Below are positions 45,863 to 57,229 of a stretch of DNA of 64,000 nucleotides, piece after piece (the stretch's first letter is position 1; each line of letters opens with the position of its first letter). Source of the DNA: Mucor racemosus. Taxonomy: Eukaryota > Mucoromycota > Mucoromycetes > Mucorales > Mucoraceae. Location of the stretch: the NCBI GenBank assembly GCA_027405735.1, contig JAPEHQ010000001.1, positions 5,270,001 through 5,334,000 on the forward strand, given 5' to 3'. The position numbers and the translations under genes are program-made. The notes below the pieces were generated by a model. It searched no databases. It saw nothing but the letters and a program-made list of their open reading frames with translations, and was not told the DNA's origin.

Positions 45863-48245
45863 ATGGAATACGTTAAAGGTCTTTTCCTCGGAAATCAATC
45901 CAATCCCACTGTTCAGGTCAACGATAAAGAGCATATCTTTCGTAGTTATCATGCTGAACATGGTTTTGTAAGTACTCCTCTCATGCCTAAATTAAAAAAG
46001 GAGGAATGCACAATCTCTCGAGTCTGGAAGGATACTGTCGAGGCTAATAGCTCCAAGCCTGTTTTTGGTAATCGTCCTCTTATCAAAGTAAGTTGAGCCA
46101 AATTTGATAAGTTATCATGTTTGTTTACATTTCATCTCGAAATAGATCCATACCAAAGAATCAAAGCCCTCTGAAGATGGTAAAACCAAGAAATGGTCTT
46201 ATTTTGAACTTGGTGATTACGAATGGATAAACTACCGTGAAGCTGATGAAAAAGTCAAAAAGGTAGCATCTACTCTTCAAAAGCATGGTTTGAAACATGG
46301 TGATATTGTCATTTTGTTCTGTAAAACAAGGTAAATTTTACAACATATTTGTATTTACGAAATTCCTAAAATTTTGATTTTTTGTAGAACTGAATGGATG
46401 ATTACTGCATTAGGTAAGCTATTAAACTTCTAGCAGATGTAAAAAAAAAAAAAAAAGCAAGGATAATAATGATATCATTCTATTGTTAGCTTGTTTTTCG
46501 ATGGGTTTGGTGATTACCACTGCATATGATTCAATGCCAGCAGAAAGTGTAAATCACATCATTAAGGAAACTGAAGCAAAGGCTATTTTTACTGAGGTAA
46601 TGTCTATTATGATAAAATTAATACGAAATATTAATTTGTGGATATTATAGACTTCTTTGTTTGGAACTTTAAATAAAGCTTACACTAAACTTGACAAGGA
46701 AAACCAACCAAAGTTCGTTTTCTATGCCGGAAAAGAATTCGAAGCACCCGAAGAAATTAAGAAATTCAAGGATGGAAAGGCTGATGATGTTGAGATTGTA
46801 CATTTCAATGACGTTACTAATGACGATAATGACATCGAACAGATTGAGCCTGATGTCAAGCCTAAGCCTGATGATCTTGCTTTGATCATGTATACTTCTG
46901 GCTCTACTGGTCCACCAAAGGGCGTTGAATTGACCAATGCCAACATCATTGCTGCTACTGGTGCTGCCGAATATCTCGTCATCGAATTACTCAAGAATGA
47001 AGATCATAGTTATATTGGTTTCTTACCTCTTGCTCACGTTCTCGAATTCTTGGTTGAATTTATCATGATCTCAATGGGTGTTCCTATTGGTTATGGTAGT
47101 ATTCGTACCTTGATGAACGATTCTGTTTGTGGCCCTAATGGTGAAGGGAAAGGTGAAGGTGATTTGAAGGTTTTGAAGCCAACCATCATGGCAGGTGTTC
47201 CCGCTGTTTGGGAAAAGATCAGAAAAGGAGTTGAAAGTAAATTGGATAAACAACATTGGGCCGTCAAGAAAACTTTCGATGGTATGTGCAATATATCATT
47301 TTATTGATAACATTTTGTCTAACTTTATTTATAGCTGCAATTGAAATGAAGTGGAGAATGTTGCAATTTTTCGGAAAATCCAATGCTTTAACTGATGCTT
47401 ATGATTCTGTCATTTTTGGTGCTATCCGTGATGTTACAGGTGGCCGTTTGATGTATGGTATCTCTGGCGGTGCTCCAGTTTCATTTGAAACTCAAAAGTT
47501 TATCACCTCGAGCTTATGCTTTATGCTCCAAGGTTATGGGTAAGATATTATATTTGATAATTTATATAAGCATTATTGACTTTTTGTTGCTGATTCTAGA
47601 CTTACGGAATGTTGTGGTCTTGCTGCAGTAACTCTTCCTAGCTTCGGTATGGTTACTGGTGTTATTGGTCCTCCATCCCCTTCCATCGAATTCCGTTTTG
47701 TTGATGTTCCTGATACAGATTATAAGGCTGAAAATAACGTTGGTGAACTCTGGCTTCGTGGACCTTCTCTTATGAGAGGTTATCACAAAAGACCTGATCT
47801 TACTAAAGAAGCTATTACTTCTGATGGCTGGTTCAAGACTGGTGACATTGCTCGTTTGAACGATGATGGCACTTTTGCCATTACTGATCGTGCCAAGAAC
47901 TTGGTCAAGTTGGCTCATGGTGAATACATTGCTTTGGAGAATTTAGAATCCAAATACCGTAATTGTAACAGCATCAAGAACATCTGTCTCATTGCTGACA
48001 GTGATAAATCATATATTATTGCTGTTGTCGAACCCGCTGATGATAAGGTTGAAAAGGATGGACTTCTTAAAGAACTTCAACAAACCGCTTCATCTAGTGG
48101 ATGTAGACGTGTTGAAACCATTAAAGATATTGTTGTTACTCGTGAAGTCGATTGGCAAAAGGAATACTTGACTACCAGTGGAAAAATCAAGCGTAGAGAT
48201 ATCGTCAAAGGCAACAAAGAAGAGATTGAAAAGGTTTACAAGTAA
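45863..48245 (+). CDS. Long-chain fatty acid-CoA ligase (Faa/ACSL type)
   Basis: Seven exons (45863-46087, 46146-46330, 46388-46413, 46490-46596, 46651-47281, 47335-47539, 47600-48245) encode 674 residues; exon 3 is only 26 nt. The AMP-binding signature YTSGSTGPPKG is at about residues 262-272. It is followed by FLPLAHVLE, GYGLTECC across an intron, and the fatty acyl-CoA synthetase motif DGWFKTGDIARLNDDG with the DRAKNLVKLAHGEYIALE region. The enzyme activates long-chain fatty acids to acyl-CoA using ATP. Length and motif order match yeast Faa1/Faa4-type proteins. Exons use many C-ending codons, unlike the AT-biased transposase gene, which suggests high expression. Confidence 0.96.
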
Positions 48246-50044
48246 ATTAGTAGTTACTCTACATAGATACAATTCTAGTGAGTATATGCCATTTTATTTA
48301 TCATGCATTTATACCCTGTCTTTTCTTGCCATTTTTTAACCTATTTCAAACAAATAAAGCAAACGTTGTATAACAATTTATTTAATATTGGAAATTATAG
48401 ATGAAAAATAAATAAATCAGAGTACATGTTGATTGAAGGAAAACAGATTAGAAATTACACAATACTTGGATATGGGCATAGAAAAAAAAAATCTGTAACC
48501 TTGAATCAAAACAAATCATGATTCAATGCCACCATAGAATCTTTAATTAATCACATACCGTATCAGCCACGTTTTTCTTCCTAATCAACACATTTTTGCC
48601 TAAATTTACCAGAAATCATAGTGCACTTTTACTATTCCAATATAATTCGTGGAACATACACAGTTTGCAGTTATTAATTATGTGTGCAGTCTACAAAAAC
48701 TACTGCAAAAAAATTCTTCTTTCATCACCTCCCAGGAGGGTCGTAACTTTTCTAAAATCTTGTTGGTTTAGATTCCAACCATGATGCTGGGGCAATTCAC
48801 CTAATATGAAAAACAATTCTTATATGATTTTCCAAAAAAAAAAAAAAAAAAAAAAAAAAAGATAATATCTAAAGCGAAAAATTTGAAATTATTTGCATTA
48901 CAAATTTTTAGCAATATTTTTTATTCTTATTTAATAAGGGATGCCTTTAATGAACATGTACTACTGCTTTGTTGGAATCAAGAGCTTCAAGATACCCATC
49001 ATAGAAGCAAGGCATTTAGAGCATCTTCTTCGCCATGTAAAGATGCTTTTACAATATTGAGTTTAATTACCTCTGATTTCGAGATTTCGAGATTTCGAAC
49101 GATTATATGACCAATTACGGCAGTTATAGATCGGATGAGAGAAATTCTGACGGCATCCTGTCTTCTCAGAAATTGCTGCAAAATGAAGGGAAAATCCCAT
49201 CTCCAGCACAAGCATCTCACGAAAGAAACAAGCATGCAAGACTATGCGAAATCCATTTAGTGTATTTTTTTAAATTTTACATTACACTATGTATAAATTA
49301 CTGTTTTCATGATAAATTTTTCTGCTTTATACTACATGCGTTTAGAATTCTATTCCGCGGCCATTGTAGTGCGATCTTTTGTTGTCCAACACGAATTGCT
49401 AATTAAGGAATAAGGTTCAATCTGTAAATACCCGGTAACGAACAAAGATTTCAATTTAGTGTAGTTTGTCATACTGTGATATTTTATATATATAAGCATC
49501 TATAGTATAATATTGCCATTGTATAAATTTTTGATTTATAACAAAAATTTCCAGATGCATTAGATAAAAAAATAGTTAGCTTCTATTTGAGTCTAAACAT
49601 TACAAGATCAACAAATGATGATATATTACTACTATATCAAAAAAGACCGGAGAGTCATCATGTACAGAACTCTTGTTCTTTTACTATATAAATAAAAACA
49701 TGTAAACCATTTACTTTTTAATACAGAATATCTGATACCAAAGCTTATGAGTATTTGTTGTCCGTTTTTCAATTGTTGTCTGGAATTGTCTTTCATAACA
49801 GAATGGAATGTCGAGAAAGCAAAGATGAGTACCTTGATGGTTACCAGTGACTCCTTACCAGAAATTTTTAGCAATTATTGGCTAAAAATTACGAAACATT
49901 CAACCTTTAGGGTACATGTTGTGTGCCGATGAGGTACCCTTTAGTTTCGAAAATTTCCTGTCATAGATCAAAAGATCAATATAAATAAGATTGATTCTAA
50001 AACACAAACTCAAAAAGTATCTTTCTTTCAGCTAAATCATTGCA
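48246..50044. promoter_or_regulatory. Spacer with poly(A) tract and ZIP promoter
   Basis: Short open frames here lack protein-like composition and I support no gene. A run of about 29 A's lies at 48832-48860, which could be a retroposition tail or a simple repeat. A TATAAATA box at 49980-49987 lies 58 bp before the ATG of the ZIP transporter. Confidence 0.5.
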
Positions 50045-51537
50045 ATGGCTTCCAAATCATTCTTGACAAGATCTTCATTATTATTACTATTCATCGCAGT
50101 ATTTCTGATTGCATCCATTCATGCTCAAGTTCATGTCCATGAAGGTATTATTGAACTCTATTGTAGTAATAAATTGGTCAATAAATTAACGCAATTTTTA
50201 ACTTATTAGATGGCACTGTTCATGATGATTCTGATAGTGCATCCAATCATACTCAAGCAGAAATAGGTACATCTGTATCCGTTAATGCTACAGAAGAAGC
50301 TCACGATCATGCTCTTGAAGAAGGCGAAGCTGCTCACGATCATTCCCATGAAGAAGAGGCTGGTCACTCACACTCACATGGTATTTCCTGCGATATGGAA
50401 CCAATTGAAGATTACAACATGCCAATGAGAATCGGTTCAGTATTTATTATTTTGGTCACTTCCGCAGTGGGTAAGTAAAATGTTTGATATTTACAAATGC
50501 TCGTGACCCCAAAATATTTACCTCTCTTTACTTTAGGTATCTTTGCTCCTATTATTCTCTATCGTGTTAGTCCTTACAAAGAAGGATCTGTTCGCGATTG
50601 GGCACTTACCGCTGGTAAATTTTTTGGTACAGGTGTTATCATTGCTACTGCTTTCATTCATATGCTTCCTGAGGCTCTTGAACACTTTGATTCTGAATGC
50701 CTTGGAGAAGGCTGGCACTCCTTCCATGCTTTCGGTGGTCTCTTTTGTATGATTGCTTCTTTCCTTCTTCAAATCATTGAATTAGCTGCTATATCAAATT
50801 TGGATGCTATTGCTCAGAAAAATGCTGATGCTGCTGCTGCAAGTGCTGCTGCTGCTGCTGTTGCTGCTGGTTACTCTGGAAATACTATCAAAGGTGGTAA
50901 CGCAGAAGGATACTCTGACGGCAAAATGAATGAAAAGAGTATTGTGGATCATTCAAGTAACGTTAGCCATATTGAAAAGAATCATCATGAACACAACCAC
51001 ATTGGTATTAATGAGGATGGCCATGTTCATTCTGCTGGTTTCCTTGAACATCAACAATCAATCCGTAATATTGGTACTTTTATTTTGGAGCTTGGTATCG
51101 TTATGCATTCTATTATTATTGGTATTACCTTGGGTTGTACTGACAGCTCATCATTCCAAACTTTGCTTATTGCTTTGGTTTTCCATCAATTCTTTGAAGG
51201 TATTGCCCTCGGTACTCGTATCAATGATCTTCAATGCAAAACCTGGGCAAAGCCTATCCTCATGGGGTTGTTATTCATCTGTATGACTCCTATTGGTGTT
51301 GGTATTGGTATTGGTATTAGATCATCCATTAACCCTCCCGCTGCAATTTTGGCTCAAGCTATTTTGGACTCTCTTTCAGCTGGTATCTTGTTATACAATG
51401 CTTATGTCTCCCTTATGAGCATCGAAATTAATCACAATATTGGCTTCCGTAAGTCCTCTTTGGGTCGTAAAGTCTTTTGTTTCTTGTGTATGTATACTGG
51501 TGCTGCTCTTATGTCTGTACTTGGTGCTTGGGCTTAA
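50045..51537 (+). CDS. ZIP-family zinc/iron transporter
   Basis: Exons 50045-50144, 50210-50470 and 50537-51537 give 453 residues. An N-terminal signal peptide (about residues 1-27, LLLLFIAVFLIASIHA) precedes a His-rich extracellular segment (AHDHSHEE, HSHSH). Eight hydrophobic segments follow, with a long variable loop after the third holding an Ala-rich run and a second His-rich stretch (HHEHNH). The metal-binding helices are recognisable: HSIIIGITLG in TM4 and HQFFEGIALG in TM5. ZIP proteins bring Zn2+ or Fe2+ into the cytosol. The order and lengths are typical of fungal plasma-membrane ZIPs (Zrt1/Zrt2-like). Introns are 65 and 66 nt. Confidence 0.96.
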
Positions 51538-52093
51538 GTGCTGATTATTTACGTTTCATCAAATGTCATCATTTTGGGCTGCCATAATCATCTCAAATCA
51601 GGGAAAATCCTTGCTAAAACAGAAAATTTATATCTCTATACAAATATCTAATTATATCATAAAACTGCACTAATACATTATATATTATTACCATACTAAA
51701 TCCAAAATAAAAACTTGTTATTATTGTCTAATTAATTCCAAATTAAACGTGAAACAGAATAATCAAATCCCCGGGATCAAAAAACTATATTCAATTGATT
51801 ATACTGCTTTTAGCAAGAGATCCGAAATAAAAAAATAATCAGAGCAACTTAAAATGTGTCAAATAATGACAGTGTTATTCAATTCGCCACAACAATGCAT
51901 GTGTCGCCTGGAAAAAACCTTGATTGATTTATAAAATTTAATTCAGTTCAAACCAGAGCTTTAAAATAAAAGTGGACATTCGACATCAAGACGATTTCAA
52001 CAAAGTGTATAGTAAGTTGGGTAAGCTTACTCAACATTTTATATAGGTAGGATTTTAGATTCTTCTTTTAATTGCTTATAAAAGTTTCCCGCG
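51538..52093. other. Intergenic region downstream of ZIP gene
   Basis: Nothing beyond AT-rich sequence with AATAAA-like motifs is visible. Confidence 0.45.
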
Positions 52094-52592
52094 TGCAGTA
52101 AAAATGAGTTAAGTTTATAAAAAAAAGGGCTTTAAAAAAAATACTGTTTAAATCCTTCTTTGTTAAATTATGAATAACGTGCAATAAAATGCTATTTCTA
52201 CTTCTCTATTTATATTATTTGGTTATTAATATCATCTGGCAATTATTCTGTTGACTGTTAGTTATCCCGTGTTTTTGAATATATTGTTGGGTTCTTGATT
52301 TACGATTTACCTGATCAAGAACGGCTCTTAAATTGGTTTTGACAATCTCAGTTGTCAATCATGCGTTCAGAACAGCCCTTATTTGTTCTACTCGATTCGC
52401 ATGCATTTTAAGTTTTATTTATTTATGATACGGTAAGAACATTATCAATACCCTTGATATTTTTGATGCATTAGAATACCCGTGGTTATTTATGGTTTAT
52501 ATTCATAATCTCTTACTTGAATAGCATGGCATAGTTTCAAATAAGATGACTTTCAATTTATTATGTAGAAATGTACTACATAGCTCAGCACA
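52094..52592 (-). mobile_element. Solo LTR, inverted copy of 43201-43697
   Basis: On the minus strand the element starts TGTGCTGAGC at 52592 and ends TTTTTACTGCA at 52094, 499 bp, agreeing in length and termini with the copy at 43201. Conserved internal marks include GGGCTGTTCTGAACGCATGATTG (in reverse) and GGATTTAAACAGTAT. No 5-bp target duplication is seen here (CCGCG versus TAGTT), so it may be older or rearranged. Confidence 0.82.
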
Positions 52593-52604
52593 TAGTTGGC
52601 GGCT

Positions 52605-53870
52605 ATTCTGTATTTTGTTTTAGCAAAAAATACCGATTTTTCGTCGAGATAATCAAAATAATAGTTTACATTACAGCTTAAAACCATGATAACTGAGTTC
52701 CAAAAACGATTTTTGAAATTGATCAAAAAACGATTCAAAAAACAAAATTGTTTAATGGCTCATGAGCTACAAAGTAAGTTGACCTAGTGTATTAAATGGT
52801 GTTTATACTGTTTTGAATTCTGCATCCATCCAAATAAAAATTAGACAAATATTCCACATTAAATTTTGCGTAAACTGCAATTGAAATTTTAAAGGTTTTT
52901 TGAAGATACACATCACTTTTCATAAGCATACTTAAAATATAATTAACCGGAACGATGCGCAAAACAATTATATATCGATCGAGCTATTGAAAAATTTTCT
53001 AACTACATTTTTCGTAGAGAAAACAATATTTTTGTCCAATATTTTTTTCAGATTCAAAATTTGGGATGAGGGTATATAAGGGAAAAATGGACGCCAGAAA
53101 TAAAGATATCTTTTTGTACACATTTTTAAGGATATCTCCACGAAAAATCAATATTTTGAAAAAACCTAAATTGGGTCCGAGAGAGCTTAATGAGCTCAAT
53201 AGCATGAATGCAAAAAAAATGTTGCTCAATTTAGCCAATATTTTGAAACCTACTATAGAAATGCCAAAAAAATGAAAAAAAAATAAAAGTGCTCAGAATT
53301 TTTTTATATTAACATATGTTATAGAGCACTTCAAAACAAGTAAGTTTTATTATTAAAAAGTGTTAGTATAGCTTAATTTTCTCTAGAGATATGAAGCCTC
53401 AAAGTTTTCAACCCTTTAGCAGTGAAATGTGAAATACGCGTAAAAAATCTGAAACCTTAGCACTGAAAAATTAATACCAACTGCAAAAAATAGGATATTT
53501 TTGGATATTTATTTTTGAATTAAAGCTGAACATCTCAGGTATATTGGCATATAATTTTTTCTTAGTATTATTTAGTGAAAACAAAAGATAGAGCAGGGAT
53601 GAAAAATGAGACCCAGTTTTCAAGGAAAAAGCAGTGAATTTTACGCGTTTTTGAGACTTTCGTAAGATATAAAATAAATTTAGGAATAGGTAGAATAATG
53701 CGACCAGTTTATATCAATTTATTAGTGTGAGGTAAGTTCTAAAATGCATTTAATATGATGTTGCTCTTACAAAATAGAAAATAGATACGCAGGTACGCTT
53801 CGATTTTGAAGGTTGAAAACTATGAAAATTCAAATTTTACTCCTCGAGTAGGCATCTCAGCACTTAAAAG
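52605..53870 (-). repeat. Non-coding repeat family R1, copy b
   Basis: The reverse complement aligns with 18395-19622 across its length. The copy directly abuts the solo LTR on its left. It has no coding frames longer than chance. Small open frames on both strands arise from the AT-rich sequence. Confidence 0.78.
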
Positions 53871-54429
53871 TTTATTTCTCTGTATCGACGGATTCAAATG
53901 ACCTCATTTTTTAAAGATAGATGGATAAACAAGCCATGAATTGAGATTTAAAATAACAGCTTTCATGAATTGTTGTAGCCATCCTAGATCGAAAACTGGC
54001 CCTTTTATTTTTGAGCTTTGGCCCATTATTGTGCTTCGCATGCTTCAGATATACAAAAATATTCTAAATGCATAAGCATCAAGTACGGTCTGAATAGGCA
54101 TTGAGTTCGGCTATTGCTATTTCTAATCGAGTAAATTCACTTGAAATTCATCTGCGGTATTTTTTTCTGACCAGAGAGATAATACAACAAAGCTAACTTC
54201 TCAATACACAATGATTCAAATGAGCCAAAATTTCTGTAGATGGTTTTCTTGCTTCGATAAAGCTCTAAACCCAGATTTTTAAAGAATTTGTATAGGAGTA
54301 AGATAAATATATACAAAAATCTTGAGCTGGCATCAATTTGTAGTACTGAATGTATAATTATCTATTTTTATATTACTCATTCATATATTCTACGAAACAA
54401 ATTATAATTTTTTATTAAATATGTATGAC
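53871..54429. other. Spacer without recognisable features
   Basis: AT-rich sequence between repeat R1 copy b and the stop codon of the F-BAR gene. No coding potential is seen. Confidence 0.4.
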
Positions 54430-56958
54430 TTAATTATACACTTGAACAACGTTCTGGGCAACATAGCCTTTTTCATTTGTCAAGGAATTCATTCTAGAGT
54501 CAAATTTGACCGCATAAAACCAACCATCTGTTCTTGCTTCGGTTACTGCTAACCAAGTGCCTCTAGAGAATTGCAATTCTTCAGGCTTCCCACTGTACCA
54601 GTCGGTGATTGCTAAAACTGAAAAGATATGTATAAATTAACTATACGCGTACCAAAATAAAGCGTTATGCATGTATAACTTACCCCAAAATAATGTAGGT
54701 TGCACACCTTGGACAACATTGGTTGGTGGTTGATAATATTCGCTCCCTGTAGCAGTAGATACAGCATTTACGGGATGATAGGCATGACTTGTAGAGGACA
54801 TTGGGTGAGTGGGTGGGGGGTTATGATTGGAGTATTGAGGGTAATATTGTTGAGGTTGTTGAGGTTGATGGTAATGAGGTTGCTGCTGCTGTCTTGGCTG
54901 TGTGTTGAAGTTACTACTTGTATGATATAAGTCTTGTTGAGGTACAGCACTAACAGGACTGGGGTTATTGGAGGTATGATATGTCAAGCTATCCATAGAT
55001 ATTACGGGTTGTTGACGCTGCTGTTGATTACGTTGTTGCTGTTGCTGTTGCTGCTGTGATGGCATAGACCTACTATTGCGTTGCGATCTTCTACTGTGTA
55101 AAGACACTACTGGGAGACCATCTGATGTAATCTTGTTGTCTATATTTTTCTTTGCCTGAGAAGCATCGCTTTTATTACTTTTATTGTTCTCATATACACC
55201 TAGTTCTTCTAAAAGGCTTTGATAAGAAAAGTTACATGCTGCTTCCAAATCTGCAGATGGTTGACGTCTGCGAGTAGTGATACGACGGGAGGTTCCACTT
55301 GACGTGTTAGTTTCTCTGCTAGATTTTTTTCCACCTGAATTAGACGTATCTATATTATCCTCCAAATCCAAGTGACCTAAATCAAACATGTTGTTTCCAA
55401 TGGCAAACACAACTTTTGCACGAGGATCAATATTAATGTCACCTTCGTCTTCTTCGACTCTTTTGAATGGGCTTTCTATTTCGTCTTCAGAAGTATCAGT
55501 AGTTGAAGTTGAAGATATTTCAGGAACTACATGAACTGGTGGAGGTGGTTGCTGATGCTGCTTGACAGGTTTCTCAATATCTTTTTTTATTGATGATGGA
55601 GTTGATATAGAAGGCAATGGTTTAATAATGCTGCGAATGATAGATTTGCGTCTTTCAGTAGTACTTCTGCTTGGAGTTGGAGGTTCGCTCATTTCTTTTT
55701 TAGAAATAGTTATAGATTTACCTCTTTGAAGTAACTGAGATTTATCATCTTGAACAGCAGTAGGATTTCTAACAGTTAATTCAGGTTTGGGTTTGTCTAT
55801 AGGGGAACTTTCAGTCATGAATTCAGCAGGAATAGGAAAGTCAGCAATAGTATGTTGTTGAAAAGTCTTTGCAGGATCATCCATATAATCAACAAAGATT
55901 TCAGGTTCTGGAATCTTTGGCCCTGTGCCTTTTTCATTTATGAATACTTGAATATCCTTAATTGGATCATATTGATCAAGCGATTTCCAAAAACGTTCGT
56001 ACGACTGTAAACAATGGTATTACTAAAAGGGTAAAAACATTAACGAATGCTTCTTTTTTTTACCTCTTGGTCTTGACTGGAAGCAGTTGAAAGCACATTA
56101 ATATACATTGAGAAACTATGATGAAGAAATTCCAGCCTCTTTTTTTCCATTCCCTGATAAATCTAGAAATAATTTGTTCAGGACATGTTTTGGGTTCAAT
56201 TCATTTAGACACTCACATCACAGGCCATTTTCCATGCTTTATTCCATCCTTCAGTCGCATCTGCAGCCTTGATACAGGCATTTCTATATTCTTGCTCTTG
56301 AACCTTGATTTCATGTTGCGTTCTATCCATTCTTTGCTTCATTCTTTCAGCCTCACGACCAGAAATGCTCGCAATTTGTGTCTGCATTGTAATCAATTTG
56401 GCACAATCAGATTCGTATTTTTCTTTAACTTTGGAAAGATACGATTCACTGGATTGTTTGTATCGATGTGCTTTCTCAACATTTGTATGAGTTAATTTTC
56501 TTTTGTCTTTTTGCTCAAGAATAAAATTGTCCAAATCAACTTCTAATCGAATCTTTAATTTTTGAGCCAGATTGAGATGGGCTTGAGCTGTCCATTCCAC
56601 TTCTTTATGAGCAGAAGCTAGCAGGCTATGTAATGTACTTTTTTGTGTTGTTTTTTATAGTTAATATAAAATCATGTTGATGTACACTTATTCCTTTTTA
56701 CCCTGTCTCTTCTTTTCCTATACCAGATTTTGCGTGTTTCATTAATTTGCGACCAAATTCTTCGTGTAAAGAGGCTCTATAATTCTTTATTTGAGCACAC
56801 AAAATACAATTTATTCATCAATTTTTTTATTACCTAACATTATAAAATGATTTGATTTCATCAAATGTCTTTTTTGTACTATTCATTTTAGCAGTTAATA
56901 CATGAAATCCATCATCCTTTAAACCCCAAAAATTATTGGCGAAGATTTGCTCTGTCAT
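54430..56958 (-). CDS. F-BAR and SH3 domain protein (Cdc15/Imp2/PSTPIP-like)
   Basis: Six exons (56958-56834, 56776-56702, 56637-56217, 56162-56064, 56004-54684, 54617-54430) join in frame to 742 residues. The N-terminus has an FCH/F-BAR module (FANNFWGLKDDGF, RASLHEEFGRKLMKHAK) with coiled coil to about residue 250. A long low-complexity linker follows, rich in Ser, Pro and Gln, with proline-rich segments and a polyQ tract. The last 62 residues are a divergent SH3 domain (DWYSGKPEELQFSRG, DGWFYAV, GYVAQNVV). Such proteins bend membrane and link it to actin at the septum or endocytic sites. The Cdc15/Imp2 versus Bzz1-like identity cannot be settled by eye. Confidence 0.9.
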
Positions 56959-57229
56959 TTTTGTGTATATTTATACGATTCTGAAAGAGAAGAAAAAGAG
57001 GAAAAGTTAGCATTTTGTTTCTTTTATAAATGCATATTTGAACAACAACAAAGCATGTCCTTTTTTGGAAGAATATGATACACAAAAAGGCAGTGTATCA
57101 TCACAACTTGACGGGCTTCTCGTCGTGACGCGAATAATCGAGTTGTATCGAAATCAAAAATCACCACAATCTTTATTGAAGAGGCGCGTTGTCATTCCAA
57201 TTATATATTTTTCATTAATCAAATATATT
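56959..57229. promoter_or_regulatory. Shared divergent promoter, F-BAR gene and SMC4
   Basis: Only 271 bp separate the two divergent ATGs, so both promoters must lie here unless transcripts overlap. An in-frame ATG for SMC4 also exists at 57038, but the extra residues look non-conserved. Confidence 0.55.

Noticed and set aside
46722..47918. Antisense open frames across the acyl-CoA synthetase exons
   Set aside because: They are shadows of strongly coding exons and lack any family features; the same holds for antisense frames in the ZIP gene.
48832..48860. Poly(A) run as the tail of a retroposed gene
   Set aside because: No coding relic precedes it and no target duplication was seen; it is more likely a simple repeat.
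57038..57229. In-frame upstream extension of SMC4 beginning at the ATG at 57038
   Set aside because: The extra 64 residues are not SMC4-like, overlap the expected promoter and precede a better start at 57230.
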